Positions 50,573 to 59,703 of a stretch of 64,000 nt of DNA are shown here, in pieces (position 1 is the first letter of the stretch; each line of letters starts with the position of its first letter). This DNA is from Sporosarcina limicola (GTDB lineage: Bacteria > Bacillota > Bacilli > Bacillales_A > Planococcaceae), in NCBI RefSeq assembly GCF_014873855.1, contig NZ_JADBEL010000019.1, forward strand, positions 18,933 through 82,932. The letters are read 5' to 3'. Made by a program: the position numbers and the translations under genes. A model generated the notes under the pieces. The model saw only the letters and a list, made by a program, of their open reading frames with translations. It did not search any database and was not told where the DNA came from.

Positions 50573-52171
50573 CTACTCTCCACGCTTCAATTTCTGAGTA
50601 AGCTCATTTTCTACGCGAATCATATTTTTCTCATTAATAAGACGTGGACGGGATAGTAAAGCCCATCTTGGAAATCGGAGAATTGTATCTTTCTGGTCGG
50701 TTAGTATAAGAGGTGCAAATGGACTCATATACGGGACTCCAAACGTCCGAAGACTACATAAATGTAGGATTAGTGCAATGAGTCCAACAATAATTCCAAA
50801 TAAGCCGAATGTGGCTGCCAGGCCAATCATGGGAAAGCGCAGCATACGGATTGTACTAGACATACTATAGGAAGGGAAAACAAAGCCACTAATCGCTGTT
50901 AAGGAAACTACAATAACCATTACAGCAGACACTAATCCCGCCTCCACTGCCGCCTGCCCAATAACCAGTGTGCCGACGACCGATAATGCAGTGCCTATCG
51001 TTCTTGGCATACGGAGCCCAGCTTCCCGTAAAATTTCAAATGCCAATTCCATTAACATCGCTTCCAGGAAGGCGGGAAACGGAACACCTTCACGCTGTGA
51101 AGCAATACTTATTAACATTGCTGTGGGAAGCATTTGAGGGTGAAACGTTGTAAGCGCGACATATAATGAAGGGCCAAGTAACGATATAAATGCACCGATA
51201 TAACGAAGAATCCGCACAAGGCTACTAATATCTGCCCGTTGATAATAATCCTCGGGTGAATGAATGAAGGATATAAGCAAAGCCGGGACAACAAGAACAA
51301 AAGGCGTTCCATCTATAAGGATTGCAACTTTTCCTTCCAGAAGTTCCGCAGCGACAACATCCGGACGTTCTGTATTGAACACCGTCGGGAATGGCGTAAA
51401 CGTATCGTCCTGGATTAGCTCCTCAATATACCCACTTTCCAAAATGCCATCGATATCAATCCGATCTAAACGTGCACGAACTTCATCGACAATTTTGTCG
51501 CTCGCAATCCCTTTTATAAACATAATTGCAACGTCAGTTTGGGTAACGCGTCCAATTTGCCTCGTTTCAAGCCAAAGATTCGGGTCTTTTATTTTACGCC
51601 GAATCAATGAGGTGTTCGTGCGCATCGTTTCTGAGAACGATTCGCGTGGACCACGAACGACAGATTCTGCTGAAGGTTCTGTCACACCACGATCTTGCCA
51701 GCTTCTGGTACTTGCCAAAAGCCCTTCAGCATGTCCGTCTATCAGAATAAGCGTCTCACCAGATAAGACCGAGTTGTATAGCGTTTTAAAATCTGAAACG
51801 TCCTTGATATCACCTATCGTTAGGGCGTAGTCTTTAAGAAGTTGGAGTATGTTTGTTGAAGATTGGATTTTCTTATCCAGACGTGTTCCTTTAATATTTA
51901 ACATCAACGTCTCCATTATGAAGTCCGTAATGGCACTTTTATCCGCCAAGCCATCAGTATAAACGATTCCTATTAACTGATCACCCGACTTCCCAATACG
52001 TACTTCCCTAATTACGATGTCAGTACTGTTTCCAAGTGTCTTTTTAATATCTCGAATATTATCTTGAAGGCTTGTATGTAGGGGTATTTCGGGTTCGATT
52101 TGCTGTTGCTCCGAGTCCCGTTCAAAGGATTCTTTAAAAGATTTAGATACCCATTTCTCGAAAAAGTTCAT
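50573..52171 (-). CDS. Spore germination protein, GerAA/GerKA type
   Basis: 532 residues. A large N-terminal soluble domain (IVIREVRIGKSGDQLIGIVY, LIDGHAEGLLASTRSWQDRG, VVRGPRESFSETMRTNTSLI) is followed by about five membrane helices (FPAFLEAMLMELAFEILREA, then the C-terminal bundle). It is the A subunit of the nutrient receptor. First gene of the operon. Its upstream region is a 41-bp tandem array rather than a normal promoter region. Confidence 0.92.
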   Translation of the reverse strand: MNFFEKWVSKSFKESFERDSEQQQIEPEIPLHTSLQDNIRDIKKTLGNSTDIVIREVRIGKSGDQLIGIVYTDGLADKSAITDFIMETLMLNIKGTRLDKKIQSSTNILQLLKDYALTIGDIKDVSDFKTLYNSVLSGETLILIDGHAEGLLASTRSWQDRGVTEPSAESVVRGPRESFSETMRTNTSLIRRKIKDPNLWLETRQIGRVTQTDVAIMFIKGIASDKIVDEVRARLDRIDIDGILESGYIEELIQDDTFTPFPTVFNTERPDVVAAELLEGKVAILIDGTPFVLVVPALLISFIHSPEDYYQRADISSLVRILRYIGAFISLLGPSLYVALTTFHPQMLPTAMLISIASQREGVPFPAFLEAMLMELAFEILREAGLRMPRTIGTALSVVGTLVIGQAAVEAGLVSAVMVIVVSLTAISGFVFPSYSMSSTIRMLRFPMIGLAATFGLFGIIVGLIALILHLCSLRTFGVPYMSPFAPLILTDQKDTILRFPRWALLSRPRLINEKNMIRVENELTQKLKRGE

Positions 52172-52258
52172 ACTTGCTTCCCCTCACATATACAATTCGT
52201 TTCCTAGAGTATGTCCGAGTGGGTTCTGGTGTAAACATCGTGTGGGATTTCGAGGGTG

Positions 52259-52540
52259 GAATCTGTCGCTTGTTTTCATAATTGGTCGCTTCGCTAGTGC
52301 AATTGGTCGCTTGTTTGCTTAATTGGTCGCTTCGCTAATGGAATCGGTCGCTTGAGTTCTTAATTGGTCGCTTCGCTAGTGGAATTGGTCGCTTGAGTTC
52401 TTAATTGGTCGCTTCGCTAGTGGAATCTGTCGCTTGAGTTCTTAATTGGTCGCTTCGCTAGCGGTATCAGTCGCTTGTTTTCATAATTGGTCGCTTCGCT
52501 AGTGGTATCAGTCGCTTGTTTTCTTAATTGGTCGCTTCAC
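52259..52540. repeat. Tandem array of about seven 40-41 bp units
   Basis: The unit contains AATTGGTCGCTTCGCTAGTG followed by a variable GAAT, GTCGCTTG and TTCTTA. There are seven copies with a few changes each; the motif GGTCGCTT recurs twice per unit. It has no unique spacers and no open frame. It abuts the permease gene fragment on the right and the gerA upstream region on the left. Confidence 0.85.
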
Positions 52541-52955
52541 ACGAATCGATGCCATCATGTTGGCGATTAACAACAATGTGATAAATACCGCTGTTACAAA
52601 CATGCCGCTATCCCATATTGGCTTGCCGTAAACAAGCAACTTCGGTAATTCAATCAATCGTTCAGAATGCGATGAAAAACTCGTCGTTTTGCCCAATAAA
52701 AGAAAAATGAGCCACCCTAGACCGATTGATAAAAGGACCGAATACTTTGAAACCCACGTCACTTTATAATTCATGGTGATGAACGTGATGAACGTAATGA
52801 TAATAACGGCAATACTTCCAAATACAACTGCACCGTCAATCGGATCTCCTTTTCCTTCGATGCCAAGCATTCCAGAAATGAATGTTCCACTCAATTGAAG
52901 GACAAGCAACAATAGATATGTGTTTTAAACTCACAGCTGGGGTAAATAATTTTCC
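52541..52955 (-). pseudogene. Internal fragment of a purine/pyrimidine permease gene
   Basis: Nearly identical to about 56090-56490 of the intact permease at 55547-56842: same SGTFISGMLGIEGKGDPIDG and YGKPIWDSGMFVTAVF. It has a 9-bp duplication (ITF repeated) and lacks both gene ends. A longest frame of 134 codons (52508-52912) ends in array-derived sequence. It is not functional. Confidence 0.8.
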
Positions 52956-53049
52956 CACTTTCTTTCTTTCTTCCTTTCTTTTGTAAACTTTTCTGATTTT
53001 AATCCGATACAATAAAGGAGATGGTAAAAAACAAAAGGGGAGTTTAGAA

Positions 53050-53937
53050 ATGAAAAAAATTTGTGTTTTATTATTTACGTGTTTAGTCGCATGGCCGTTT
53101 TTAGGTGAAAAAGCTTCTGCGGAAATTCTCAATGAAGTTGAACCAAACAACACACCAGCACAAGCTCAACTTATTCAAAGAAATAATCATGACCCTTCTC
53201 AAATGCTTATTGGTAACAATACGAGTCAAAAAGTGGTAGCTGGTAGTCTTGAGAGTCAGCTTGATGAGGATTGGTACAAAGTATCGTTACCAGCAAACGC
53301 TGAAACAGTATTGTCTATTAACGGTTCAACGGGTATGAGAATGACTGTTGATGTTTTTGATTCTAATTTTACCAGGATTAGGAGTGTGGATTTTCAGAAA
53401 GACCCCTCGTTTTCAGGAGCATATCCATATATAGTCGATATACCAAGTTCCGGAGATTATTATGTAAAAGTATTTAATCCTATTGGTATAACACAAGGTT
53501 ATCTGTTTACTATTGGAAGCCCTAATTATTCATTGGATACTTATTATCATAAAGCGTGGAAATCTTTAACTTTAACACCTACAATAAAATCTGTTCAAGA
53601 TAGTTACAATTTTACAAATATACTATCTGTCCCTAAAAATGCTGTTGTTTACAGAGTTAGTTTAGGGGGAGTAACTGTAAACTCCGCAATAAGTCAATAC
53701 CGAAAAATCAAACTTTCTTCAGATTCTTCATGGACAAACACAGCTATGTATACATGGCATGCGAGTATACCTGTTCAAAATAATAAATTATTTCACAGCA
53801 CTTGGAATTTTAGCGTAGAAGGTACTGTTATAAATAGTTCCAAGCCATTTAGTTTAACACCTGACATCGGCTTCTCTTATGTATATCCAATACTTCCACA
53901 ACAACAAAAATATATACAAATGGGTGAATTGAAATGA
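53050..53937 (+). CDS. Secreted protein with PPC-like domain
   Basis: 295 residues. Signal peptide KKICVLLFTCLVAWPFLG and a likely cut after KASA. Residues ~28-160 look like a bacterial pre-peptidase C-terminal (PPC) beta-domain: EVEPNNTPAQAQLI, LDEDWYKVSLPANAETVLSI, YIVDIPSSGDYYVKVFNP. The remaining ~130 residues are beta-rich and unrecognised. No protease domain is present, so it may bind a surface or partner. It overlaps the next gene by 4 bp, so the pair probably works together. Confidence 0.65.
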   Translation: MKKICVLLFTCLVAWPFLGEKASAEILNEVEPNNTPAQAQLIQRNNHDPSQMLIGNNTSQKVVAGSLESQLDEDWYKVSLPANAETVLSINGSTGMRMTVDVFDSNFTRIRSVDFQKDPSFSGAYPYIVDIPSSGDYYVKVFNPIGITQGYLFTIGSPNYSLDTYYHKAWKSLTLTPTIKSVQDSYNFTNILSVPKNAVVYRVSLGGVTVNSAISQYRKIKLSSDSSWTNTAMYTWHASIPVQNNKLFHSTWNFSVEGTVINSSKPFSLTPDIGFSYVYPILPQQQKYIQMGELK

Positions 53938-54740
53938 AAATAAATCGACTTTATCAACTACTTTCCAATAGGGTTTTAATGCAAAATAGCACTTACAATA
54001 ACGCAAGATTATTAAACAAAAATATAAAATCTCAGGATACTATTGAGTTATCCTTATCCGCACATCAATTAAATGCAAATCGGAAAGTTTTAGATTCTCT
54101 TACTCACTTAAAAGGGAACGCAATAAGGGAGTTAAAAGCTAACGGTAATATACTCGATATCCAAGAAGGTTCTTATTACCGATTTGAAATGAATGGTTTT
54201 TCTACTCTTTTATCAGGGGGTAGCTCTGGATATGTAGGATTACCTAGTTCAGAGCTTAGTGAGGCACTAGGTACAGAGACTATATTATCCATCCAAGAGC
54301 ATAAAAAGTCATTAAGAATAGAACGCTTTTTCTCTTCTTTAGCAGGTAGTCCAGCAGGTTTAATCGGTTCATGGGAGAAGTATACAGGGGCAGAGACGTT
54401 AAGTATATTAAAAAGTGTTGGTATTGAACCAGGATGGTTTACAATCAAGGGAGGGGCAAAGCCAAACACATTTTATTTAACTGAAACCGGGATCGTTCAT
54501 CCTAAATATGATATGGAGGCTTCAAGAAGGGCGCTTAACAAAGAAAATTTATTTGAAATCGGTTATACTGCGGGCGAAATAATAACCGTAGATGGAAAAG
54601 ATTTTACCGTGGATGAAACAGGTCATGTGCATATTCCAGATGACGTCCCTGTTTTTCATAATTTCTACAGTGGTAATATCGATAAAACATATCATGAAAG
54701 AAGTAGAAATAGTTTGCTCGAAAAATATAATATGAAGTAA
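53934..54740 (+). CDS. Hypothetical protein coupled to the secreted PPC protein
   Basis: 268 residues, ATGA-coupled to 53050-53937. No signal peptide or membrane helix. The C-terminal half holds FTIKGGAKPNTFYLTETGIV, FEIGYTAGEIITVDGKDFTV and HIPDDVPVFHNFYSGNIDK. I do not recognise the family. The N-terminal ~75 residues are helical and polar. The pairing with a secreted partner might be an effector/partner or a two-gene surface module, but nothing in the sequence proves it. Confidence 0.55.
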   Translation: MKINRLYQLLSNRVLMQNSTYNNARLLNKNIKSQDTIELSLSAHQLNANRKVLDSLTHLKGNAIRELKANGNILDIQEGSYYRFEMNGFSTLLSGGSSGYVGLPSSELSEALGTETILSIQEHKKSLRIERFFSSLAGSPAGLIGSWEKYTGAETLSILKSVGIEPGWFTIKGGAKPNTFYLTETGIVHPKYDMEASRRALNKENLFEIGYTAGEIITVDGKDFTVDETGHVHIPDDVPVFHNFYSGNIDKTYHERSRNSLLEKYNMK

Positions 54741-54821
54741 AAAATTAATTAGATAAACGAATACCCATATGCCCCTTTAGAGGCCATTAAAAAAGAAAAT
54801 AGTCATGATTTTTGGTGTCAA

Positions 54822-54859
54822 GCACTGACCACATGTTACTTCAAACATGTGATCAGTGC
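54822..54859. terminator. Long hairpin after the hypothetical gene
   Basis: The 16-base arms GCACTGACCACATGTT (54822-54837) and AACATGTGATCAGTGC (54844-54859) pair with one mismatch. It has no T tract on the plus strand. It directly adjoins intron-like sequence on its right. Confidence 0.4.
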
Positions 54860-54927
54860 CACTTTTGCCTTCACAACTCGGTACTTACATCCTATAGACT
54901 ACGCTGTAAACGCCCATGCTGGCGCAC
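54860..54927 (-). mobile_element. Group IIC-like intron 5' remnant
   Basis: On the minus strand from 54927: GTGCGCCAGCATGGGC, then AGTCTATAGGATGTAAGTAC and TGTGAAGGCAAAAGT. This order matches the 5' end of Bacillus class C introns. Only ~65 nt remain. Confidence 0.55.
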
Positions 54928-55000
54928 ATCGAAGGAGGGAACGCGATTAACCCCCGACCTCTCACACCACCGTACGGTATACCCGTGGTTCAATTAAGAT
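54928..55000 (-). mobile_element. Group II intron 3' remnant
   Basis: On the minus strand: CGTACGGTGGTGTGAGAGG followed by TCGGGGGTTAATCGCG, TTCCCTCC and a terminal GAT, the usual end of domain V-VI of bacterial group II introns. It ends exactly where the neighbouring 5' remnant starts, so two intron ends are joined 3' to 5'. Confidence 0.55.
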
Positions 55001-55287
55001 GACTGACGCAAAAATTCGTAACTTAATACCAGACTTTTGAGCCCTTGGGAACTCCAATAGGGGTTCATTATGAAGAAATTTTTTTCCAATAGAAAGCTTC
55101 CCAGAAAGAGAATTAGTCCACCAAAAAGCATTTAGTACGCAGTCATTACGTATGTATCAAATTTAAAGCCCTACATTTTTATCACTTAAGTTCCGCTTGG
55201 TTTGCTTTCGCAGGCTTTGAAGATCGTCCGTCCACCTTCATCTATCTCGAAATCCCAATGATTTGCACTATGCCCAAAACCCAAATC

Positions 55288-55533
55288 TCAGAACCTAGAA
55301 AAATAGCGGAATTTTATACGGTCAATATCACTTACTTCAATGGTAGCTTCCAAGCAAATGACGAAATACTGTTTTTGTTTATTGAGCTTATCGAACCGAT
55401 CATGCTTACCATACGTACAATCTTTGACGAGTATGAATGCCTTATTCGCAAGAGATTCGCCAGCTGGACCATCGTGACTCAGCCCACCCATTTCCTTTAC
55501 TTCAAGTGGCTTGTCACTAATTTTCAAGTACAA
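55288..55533 (-). pseudogene. IS4-like transposase remnant
   Basis: About 80 open codons on the minus strand read GGLSHDGPAGESLANKAFIL, VKDCTYGKHDRFDKLNKQKQ and YFVICLEATIE, resembling the middle of DDE transposases of the IS4 group ('.DraY.k..rf..l..q.~FV.R'). No start, no end, no inverted repeats. The flanks (55001-55287) hold nothing else I recognise. Confidence 0.45.
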
Positions 55534-55546
55534 GAGTATAGAGTAA

Positions 55547-56842
55547 TTAATATCGCCTTATGCCCTTGTACCTTTTCAACAAAAACTGCTCAATCACAAT
55601 CGCAATTATCGTCCCGGTTATCAAACCGTTCGATAATGTTGCAACCAGTACATTCGGCAAACCAGCCATACTTTCCGCTGGAACAGACATCAATCCAACG
55701 CCAATCATCAAGCCAAAAGCGGCAACTTTATATGCTTGCGACTGATTCGGATCCGATGCCAATTCATTGAACGCCATTTCAACCATTTTTGTGAAAATGG
55801 CGAACGTCACTGCATATGCAACAGGTGCTGGAAGTGTTGCGAATAAAGACATGACATCCGGGAAAAAAGTGATTGCTACGATAATGATACTACCAACAAC
55901 AAACGGAATCATGGACACCAGCCTCGTCGCACTTACAAAACCAGCTGCGCCTGATATCGGGACAGGCCCAATTGCGGAAAATAACCCAGCAAAAAGATGG
56001 TTGATCCCAGATGCAATTGACCCCTCTTTCACCCGATCAGGAGCTGAAATCGAGAACCCTTTCTTAAACAAATTCTCCATCACTCGAATCGATGCCATCA
56101 TGTTGGCGATTAACAACAATGTGATAAATACCGCTGTTACAAACATGCCGCTATCCCATATTGGCTTGCCGTAAACAAGCAACTTCGGTAATTCAATCAA
56201 TCGTTCAGAATGCGATGAAAAACTCGTCGTTTTGCCCAATAAAAGAAAAATGAGCCAGCCTAGACCGATTGATAAAAGGACCGAATACTTTGAAACCCAT
56301 GTCACTTTATGATTCATAGTGATGAACGTAATGATAATAACGGCAATACTTCCAAATACAACTGTACCATCAATCGGATCTCCTTTTCCTTCAATGCCAA
56401 GCATTCCAGAAATGAATGTTCCACTCAATTGAAGAACAAGCAACAATAGATACGTGAACGTCACAGCCGGGGTAAATAATTTTTTCATTTTCGAGACGAG
56501 ACCGAAAACGGCAAGTAGAATAAATAATACACCACTGTACATCATCCCACTTTGCAACGCCTGCAAGGAATCCTTCGCCGTTGGATAAATCACACCGACC
56601 ATCCCTGCATACACAACGAAAATTCCCCACCATAATCCTGCCGGCCCCTCATTAATTGGCAAGCGGTGACCAATGAAAGCCTGAACCATACACGCAATAC
56701 CAAGGACCAAAATCGTCCGTTGAACAAATAACGCCGTCTCCGTCACATCCATCCCAAACGCATGCGCAATTGCAATCGGAGCGGCAATCGATGTCGCAAT
56801 GAGAAAAACCGCCCATTGCAACCCACCAAATAAATGTTTCAT
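55547..56842 (-). CDS. NCS2 purine/pyrimidine permease
   Basis: 431 residues and about 12-14 membrane helices. Opens MKHLFGGLQWAVFLIATSIA; the core SAIGPVPISGAAGFVSATRL and LMIGVGLMSVPAESMAGLPN fit the nucleobase:cation symporter 2 family (YwdJ/uracil-xanthine branch). It takes up a nucleobase, unspecified. Two other parts of the same gene exist in this window (52541-52955 and 61758-61860), so it is the intact survivor of local duplications. Confidence 0.85.
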   Translation of the reverse strand: MKHLFGGLQWAVFLIATSIAAPIAIAHAFGMDVTETALFVQRTILVLGIACMVQAFIGHRLPINEGPAGLWWGIFVVYAGMVGVIYPTAKDSLQALQSGMMYSGVLFILLAVFGLVSKMKKLFTPAVTFTYLLLLVLQLSGTFISGMLGIEGKGDPIDGTVVFGSIAVIIITFITMNHKVTWVSKYSVLLSIGLGWLIFLLLGKTTSFSSHSERLIELPKLLVYGKPIWDSGMFVTAVFITLLLIANMMASIRVMENLFKKGFSISAPDRVKEGSIASGINHLFAGLFSAIGPVPISGAAGFVSATRLVSMIPFVVGSIIIVAITFFPDVMSLFATLPAPVAYAVTFAIFTKMVEMAFNELASDPNQSQAYKVAAFGLMIGVGLMSVPAESMAGLPNVLVATLSNGLITGTIIAIVIEQFLLKRYKGIRRY

Positions 56843-57061
56843 AAAACACCTCTACCCTACTAGTTCAACTTTACTCCAACTATCCATTGGGCTTTTCTAT
56901 TATAACAAAACGCCTAGGGTATGCGTTCATTATTTGTCAATAAGCGATGTCACTCACAATTTCACGTTAATTGAAGCACACATGATTATTTAAACTTTCC
57001 CAATTAAATAAGTCACTGGCACTGAAATGGAAACCCCCAAAAACAACTATAGAGATAGTCA

Positions 57062-57096
57062 TTGACAACAAGTGACTATCATGATAGTCTAACTAT
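57062..57096 (+). promoter_or_regulatory. BlaI-type operator and promoter
   Basis: TTGACA (57062-57067) precedes a perfect 16-bp palindrome, GACTATCATGATAGTC (57074-57089). Half-sites GATAGTC and AATAGTC flank it. It overlaps the -35/-10 region of the blaI-like gene, the usual autoregulation arrangement. Confidence 0.75.
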
Positions 57097-57133
57097 ACAC
57101 TATTGCAATAGTCATTTAAGGAGGATGTACATC

Positions 57134-57493
57134 ATGGAAATTAAATTATTTGACTCTGAGTTAAAAGTTATGGAGGTGTTGTGGCGAGAGGGTGATTTAA
57201 CTGCTGGTCAGCTTGCCAAAATCTTAAAGGAAGAAACGAGTTGGAATCGAAACACAACCTACACCGTTATTAAGAAATGCATTGAGAAAGAAGCGATTGA
57301 AAGGGTAGAACCGAACTATACGTGCAAGGCTTTGATTTCAAGGGAACAGGTGCAGGAACAAGAAACTACCGAGCTCATTAATAAGATGTTTGATGGTTCA
57401 GCTGAATTGTTTTTTTCCGCATTTATTAACCACAAACAACTATCCCAACAAGACATTGACAAGTTGAAAAATATTGTTGATAAGTTAAAGTGA
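57134..57493 (+). CDS. BlaI/MecI-family repressor
   Basis: 119 residues from ATG at 57134 with AAGGAGG at 9 nt. The winged helix is typical: FDSELKVMEVLWREGDLTAG, LKEETSWNRNTTYTVIKKCI. The C-terminal helices are for dimerisation (INHKQLSQQDIDKLKNIVDK). It binds the palindrome at its own promoter and should be cut when the M56 protein encoded next is activated. It lies 10 bp upstream of that gene. Confidence 0.88.
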   Translation: MEIKLFDSELKVMEVLWREGDLTAGQLAKILKEETSWNRNTTYTVIKKCIEKEAIERVEPNYTCKALISREQVQEQETTELINKMFDGSAELFFSAFINHKQLSQQDIDKLKNIVDKLK

Positions 57494-57503
57494 GGCGATT
57501 TCA

Positions 57504-59240
57504 ATGAACATTCTTCAGATGAGTGGTTCAGCAGGCCTACTCATACTCATTATTGTGGTTGTCAGATTGCTTACACTTAACAAATTACCTAAAAAAACGT
57601 TTATTGTGTTATGGGGAATTGTCATTTGCAAATTAATGATACCTGTCTCTATATCCTCACAGTTTAGCGTGTATAACTTGTTTCAAAAAACCACATCGGC
57701 AGTGCATTTACCACTAAAAGCGCTACCCGTTCCGATACCAAATAGAATAGCTACTGCTCCTTCTATTACAGAACAAAGCAGTGTGATGAGTAAATTACTG
57801 GATAGTAGTCCCATTGAAATATGTTGGGCAATAGGGACATTACTTCTTACAACCTTTTTTGTAATAGCGTTTTATAAAAGCTATCAACAATTACGAACAG
57901 CATTGCCAATCACCAATAACCCTATTATTAACGAATGGTTGAGCAAACAAAAGCTATCACGCAATTTAAAAGTTATGGTATCTGATCAAACAACAACCCC
58001 ACTGGCCTATGGATTTCTGCGTCCAAAGATTATTCTGCCTAAGTCAATGGACTTTACTAATTCACAACAAATAAACTATATTCTCACCCATGAATTCGTT
58101 CACATCAAACATTTTGACACACTATGGAAATTCACAATGATTGTTGCCTTATGCTTCCACTGGTTCAATCCTATGGTTTGGGTCATGTTTGTGCTGATGA
58201 ACAGGGATTTAGAACTTGCCTGTGATGAAAAAGTTATCAAGATGTATGGTGAAACAATAAAACCTGCCTATGCATTATCTTTAATCAATATGGCAGATAA
58301 AAGAAGTAAGTTTAATCCACTATCTAGTGGATTCAGTAAAAACTCAATTGAAGAAAGGATTGTGTCTATTATGAAAATGAAAAAAAAAACTACTCTGTTA
58401 AACATTGCTCTCGCCTTTGCTTTGGTGACTGGTACTACGGCTATTTTTGCAACGACGGCGGACGCTACGAGGAAAAGTGCGCATGCAAATATGATTAATC
58501 AAAATACAGCTATAACGAATTATGAAAGTAACTACAATGAGGCAAATGCAGATTCTACAAAAGACTTCTCACAATACAAGGAGTACGGCCTTGTCTATGA
58601 TAAGACCACCGATAAACTTACTTATCAAGGAAAACAGGTTCGCTATTTTGAGGACTTTTATCCTGTGGGCGATTATGCCAATACGGGCATTGATTTTTTC
58701 GATAAAAATGGATCAGTTGACGTTCATGCAATAAGAGATTTAACTCTCACTAAAAACCCTGATGGATCGCTAAATCCAGCTGGAAAGCTGCTTGGGTTAG
58801 AACAAAGTAGCCAGCAAGAGTTTGACTCAAGAGACATTAGCGATTTCATCAATCCGCCTCAGATATATGCGATAACAGAAGCTAACACCTCCACGGCACA
58901 GGAACTGGAAAGCGATAATCCATCCATAGTGCAAACTTATGCAGTGGAAAGCGGCCCTGTCCCATCGCCGGATGAACTGGCAAAATTGTACGCTGTTTAT
59001 GAGCCATTTGGCGTAACTTATGATAAGAAACAGGATTGTTTTTACTATGATGGCAAGCTCGTTCGGCAGTTTGTTGATATATTGTCATCAAACGGAGAGT
59101 CCTTAACAGGTGGAAAGTTCCAGGGATTTATGCGACAAGTGGGTAGTCCTGATGGGGAAATTGACATTAAGGCTGTACGCGACTATAAGGATCTTGACGC
59201 TGACGGGTACGGCAAACTGATTGGAATCGAAAAACAATGA
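57504..59240 (+). CDS. BlaR1-like M56 metallopeptidase sensor, copy 1
   Basis: 578 residues. Residues 1-310 are the M56 part: membrane helices near 8-25, 32-50 and 105-125, zinc site LTHEFVHIKHFDTLWK (HExxH) near 195, and LELACDEKVIKMYGE as the downstream Glu region. A last helix (LLNIALAFALVTGTTAIFA) near 300 leads outside. The ectodomain (~320-578) is not a penicillin-binding domain but two related repeats: EYGLVYDKTTDKLTYQGKQV and PFGVTYDKKQDCFYYDGKLV, each ending IRD/VRDY...KL(L/I)GIE. So the signal is probably not a beta-lactam. Confidence 0.8.
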   Translation: MNILQMSGSAGLLILIIVVVRLLTLNKLPKKTFIVLWGIVICKLMIPVSISSQFSVYNLFQKTTSAVHLPLKALPVPIPNRIATAPSITEQSSVMSKLLDSSPIEICWAIGTLLLTTFFVIAFYKSYQQLRTALPITNNPIINEWLSKQKLSRNLKVMVSDQTTTPLAYGFLRPKIILPKSMDFTNSQQINYILTHEFVHIKHFDTLWKFTMIVALCFHWFNPMVWVMFVLMNRDLELACDEKVIKMYGETIKPAYALSLINMADKRSKFNPLSSGFSKNSIEERIVSIMKMKKKTTLLNIALAFALVTGTTAIFATTADATRKSAHANMINQNTAITNYESNYNEANADSTKDFSQYKEYGLVYDKTTDKLTYQGKQVRYFEDFYPVGDYANTGIDFFDKNGSVDVHAIRDLTLTKNPDGSLNPAGKLLGLEQSSQQEFDSRDISDFINPPQIYAITEANTSTAQELESDNPSIVQTYAVESGPVPSPDELAKLYAVYEPFGVTYDKKQDCFYYDGKLVRQFVDILSSNGESLTGGKFQGFMRQVGSPDGEIDIKAVRDYKDLDADGYGKLIGIEKQ

Positions 59241-59352
59241 GGATTGTTTTTGCGGCTCAGGACTACTCTGAAGTGGCTCGTTTAGATTATAAAATATTTA
59301 CGAGGAAATATCTAATTGAGTAATGTGATATGTAATATATCTTGTCTTTTAA

Positions 59353-59395
59353 ATAAGCCGTAGACCATTATTAAAGATATCTGCGGCTATTTTTA
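59353..59395 (+). terminator. Terminator after M56 copy 1
   Basis: AGCCGTAGA (59356-59364) pairs with TCTGCGGCT (59380-59388) and a T run follows. Confidence 0.8.
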
Positions 59396-59640
59396 TTCCG
59401 CCCAGAGCTTAATCCAAGACCCCACTTCAAGCCTTGCAAAAAATATTGACAAACAAATTAAAAATGTTGATATGGAGAGGGACGATTGTATAAGTTACTT
59501 TGACGGCTAAATGGTAGCATATTTTTAGGGATAGCCGATTACAAACTGGAGTTAGTACTAACTATTACAGAGGGAAACAATACTATAGAAATTAGACCAT
59601 ATGAAGCGAAAGATGAAATGCTATCTGCTGTAAAGGCTTA

Positions 59641-59693
59641 TATCCCAACAAGACATTGACAAGTTGAAACACATTGTTGATAAATTAAAGTGA
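59641..59693 (+). pseudogene. Second blaI copy, 3' end only
   Basis: Matches 57441-57493 with three or so changes (TATCCCAACAAGACATTGAC, then the stop TGA). Everything 5' of it is missing. It shows that the duplication carrying M56 copy 2 began inside blaI. Confidence 0.85.
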
Positions 59694-59703
59694 GGCGAGT
59701 TCA

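Larger units (their letters stand above)
59241..59703. other. Intergenic with remnants
   Basis: Holds the terminator 59353-59395, a plus-strand open remnant (about 59527-59640, GIADYKLELVLTITEGNNTI then EIRPYEAKDEML) that may be the tail of another sensor ectodomain, and the last ~50 bp of a second blaI copy (59641-59693). No complete gene. Confidence 0.5.

Noticed and set aside
52259..52540. CRISPR array
   Set aside because: The units are contiguous, with no unique spacers and no cas genes. It is a plain tandem repeat.
55258..55770. 170-codon plus-strand frame
   Set aside because: It lies opposite the transposase remnant and the 3' end of the permease. No ribosome site, and the composition is not that of a real protein.
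57062..57133. Upstream extension of the BlaI frame
   Set aside because: The extension covers the operator palindrome and the ribosome site. The start at 57134 has AAGGAGG at the right distance.
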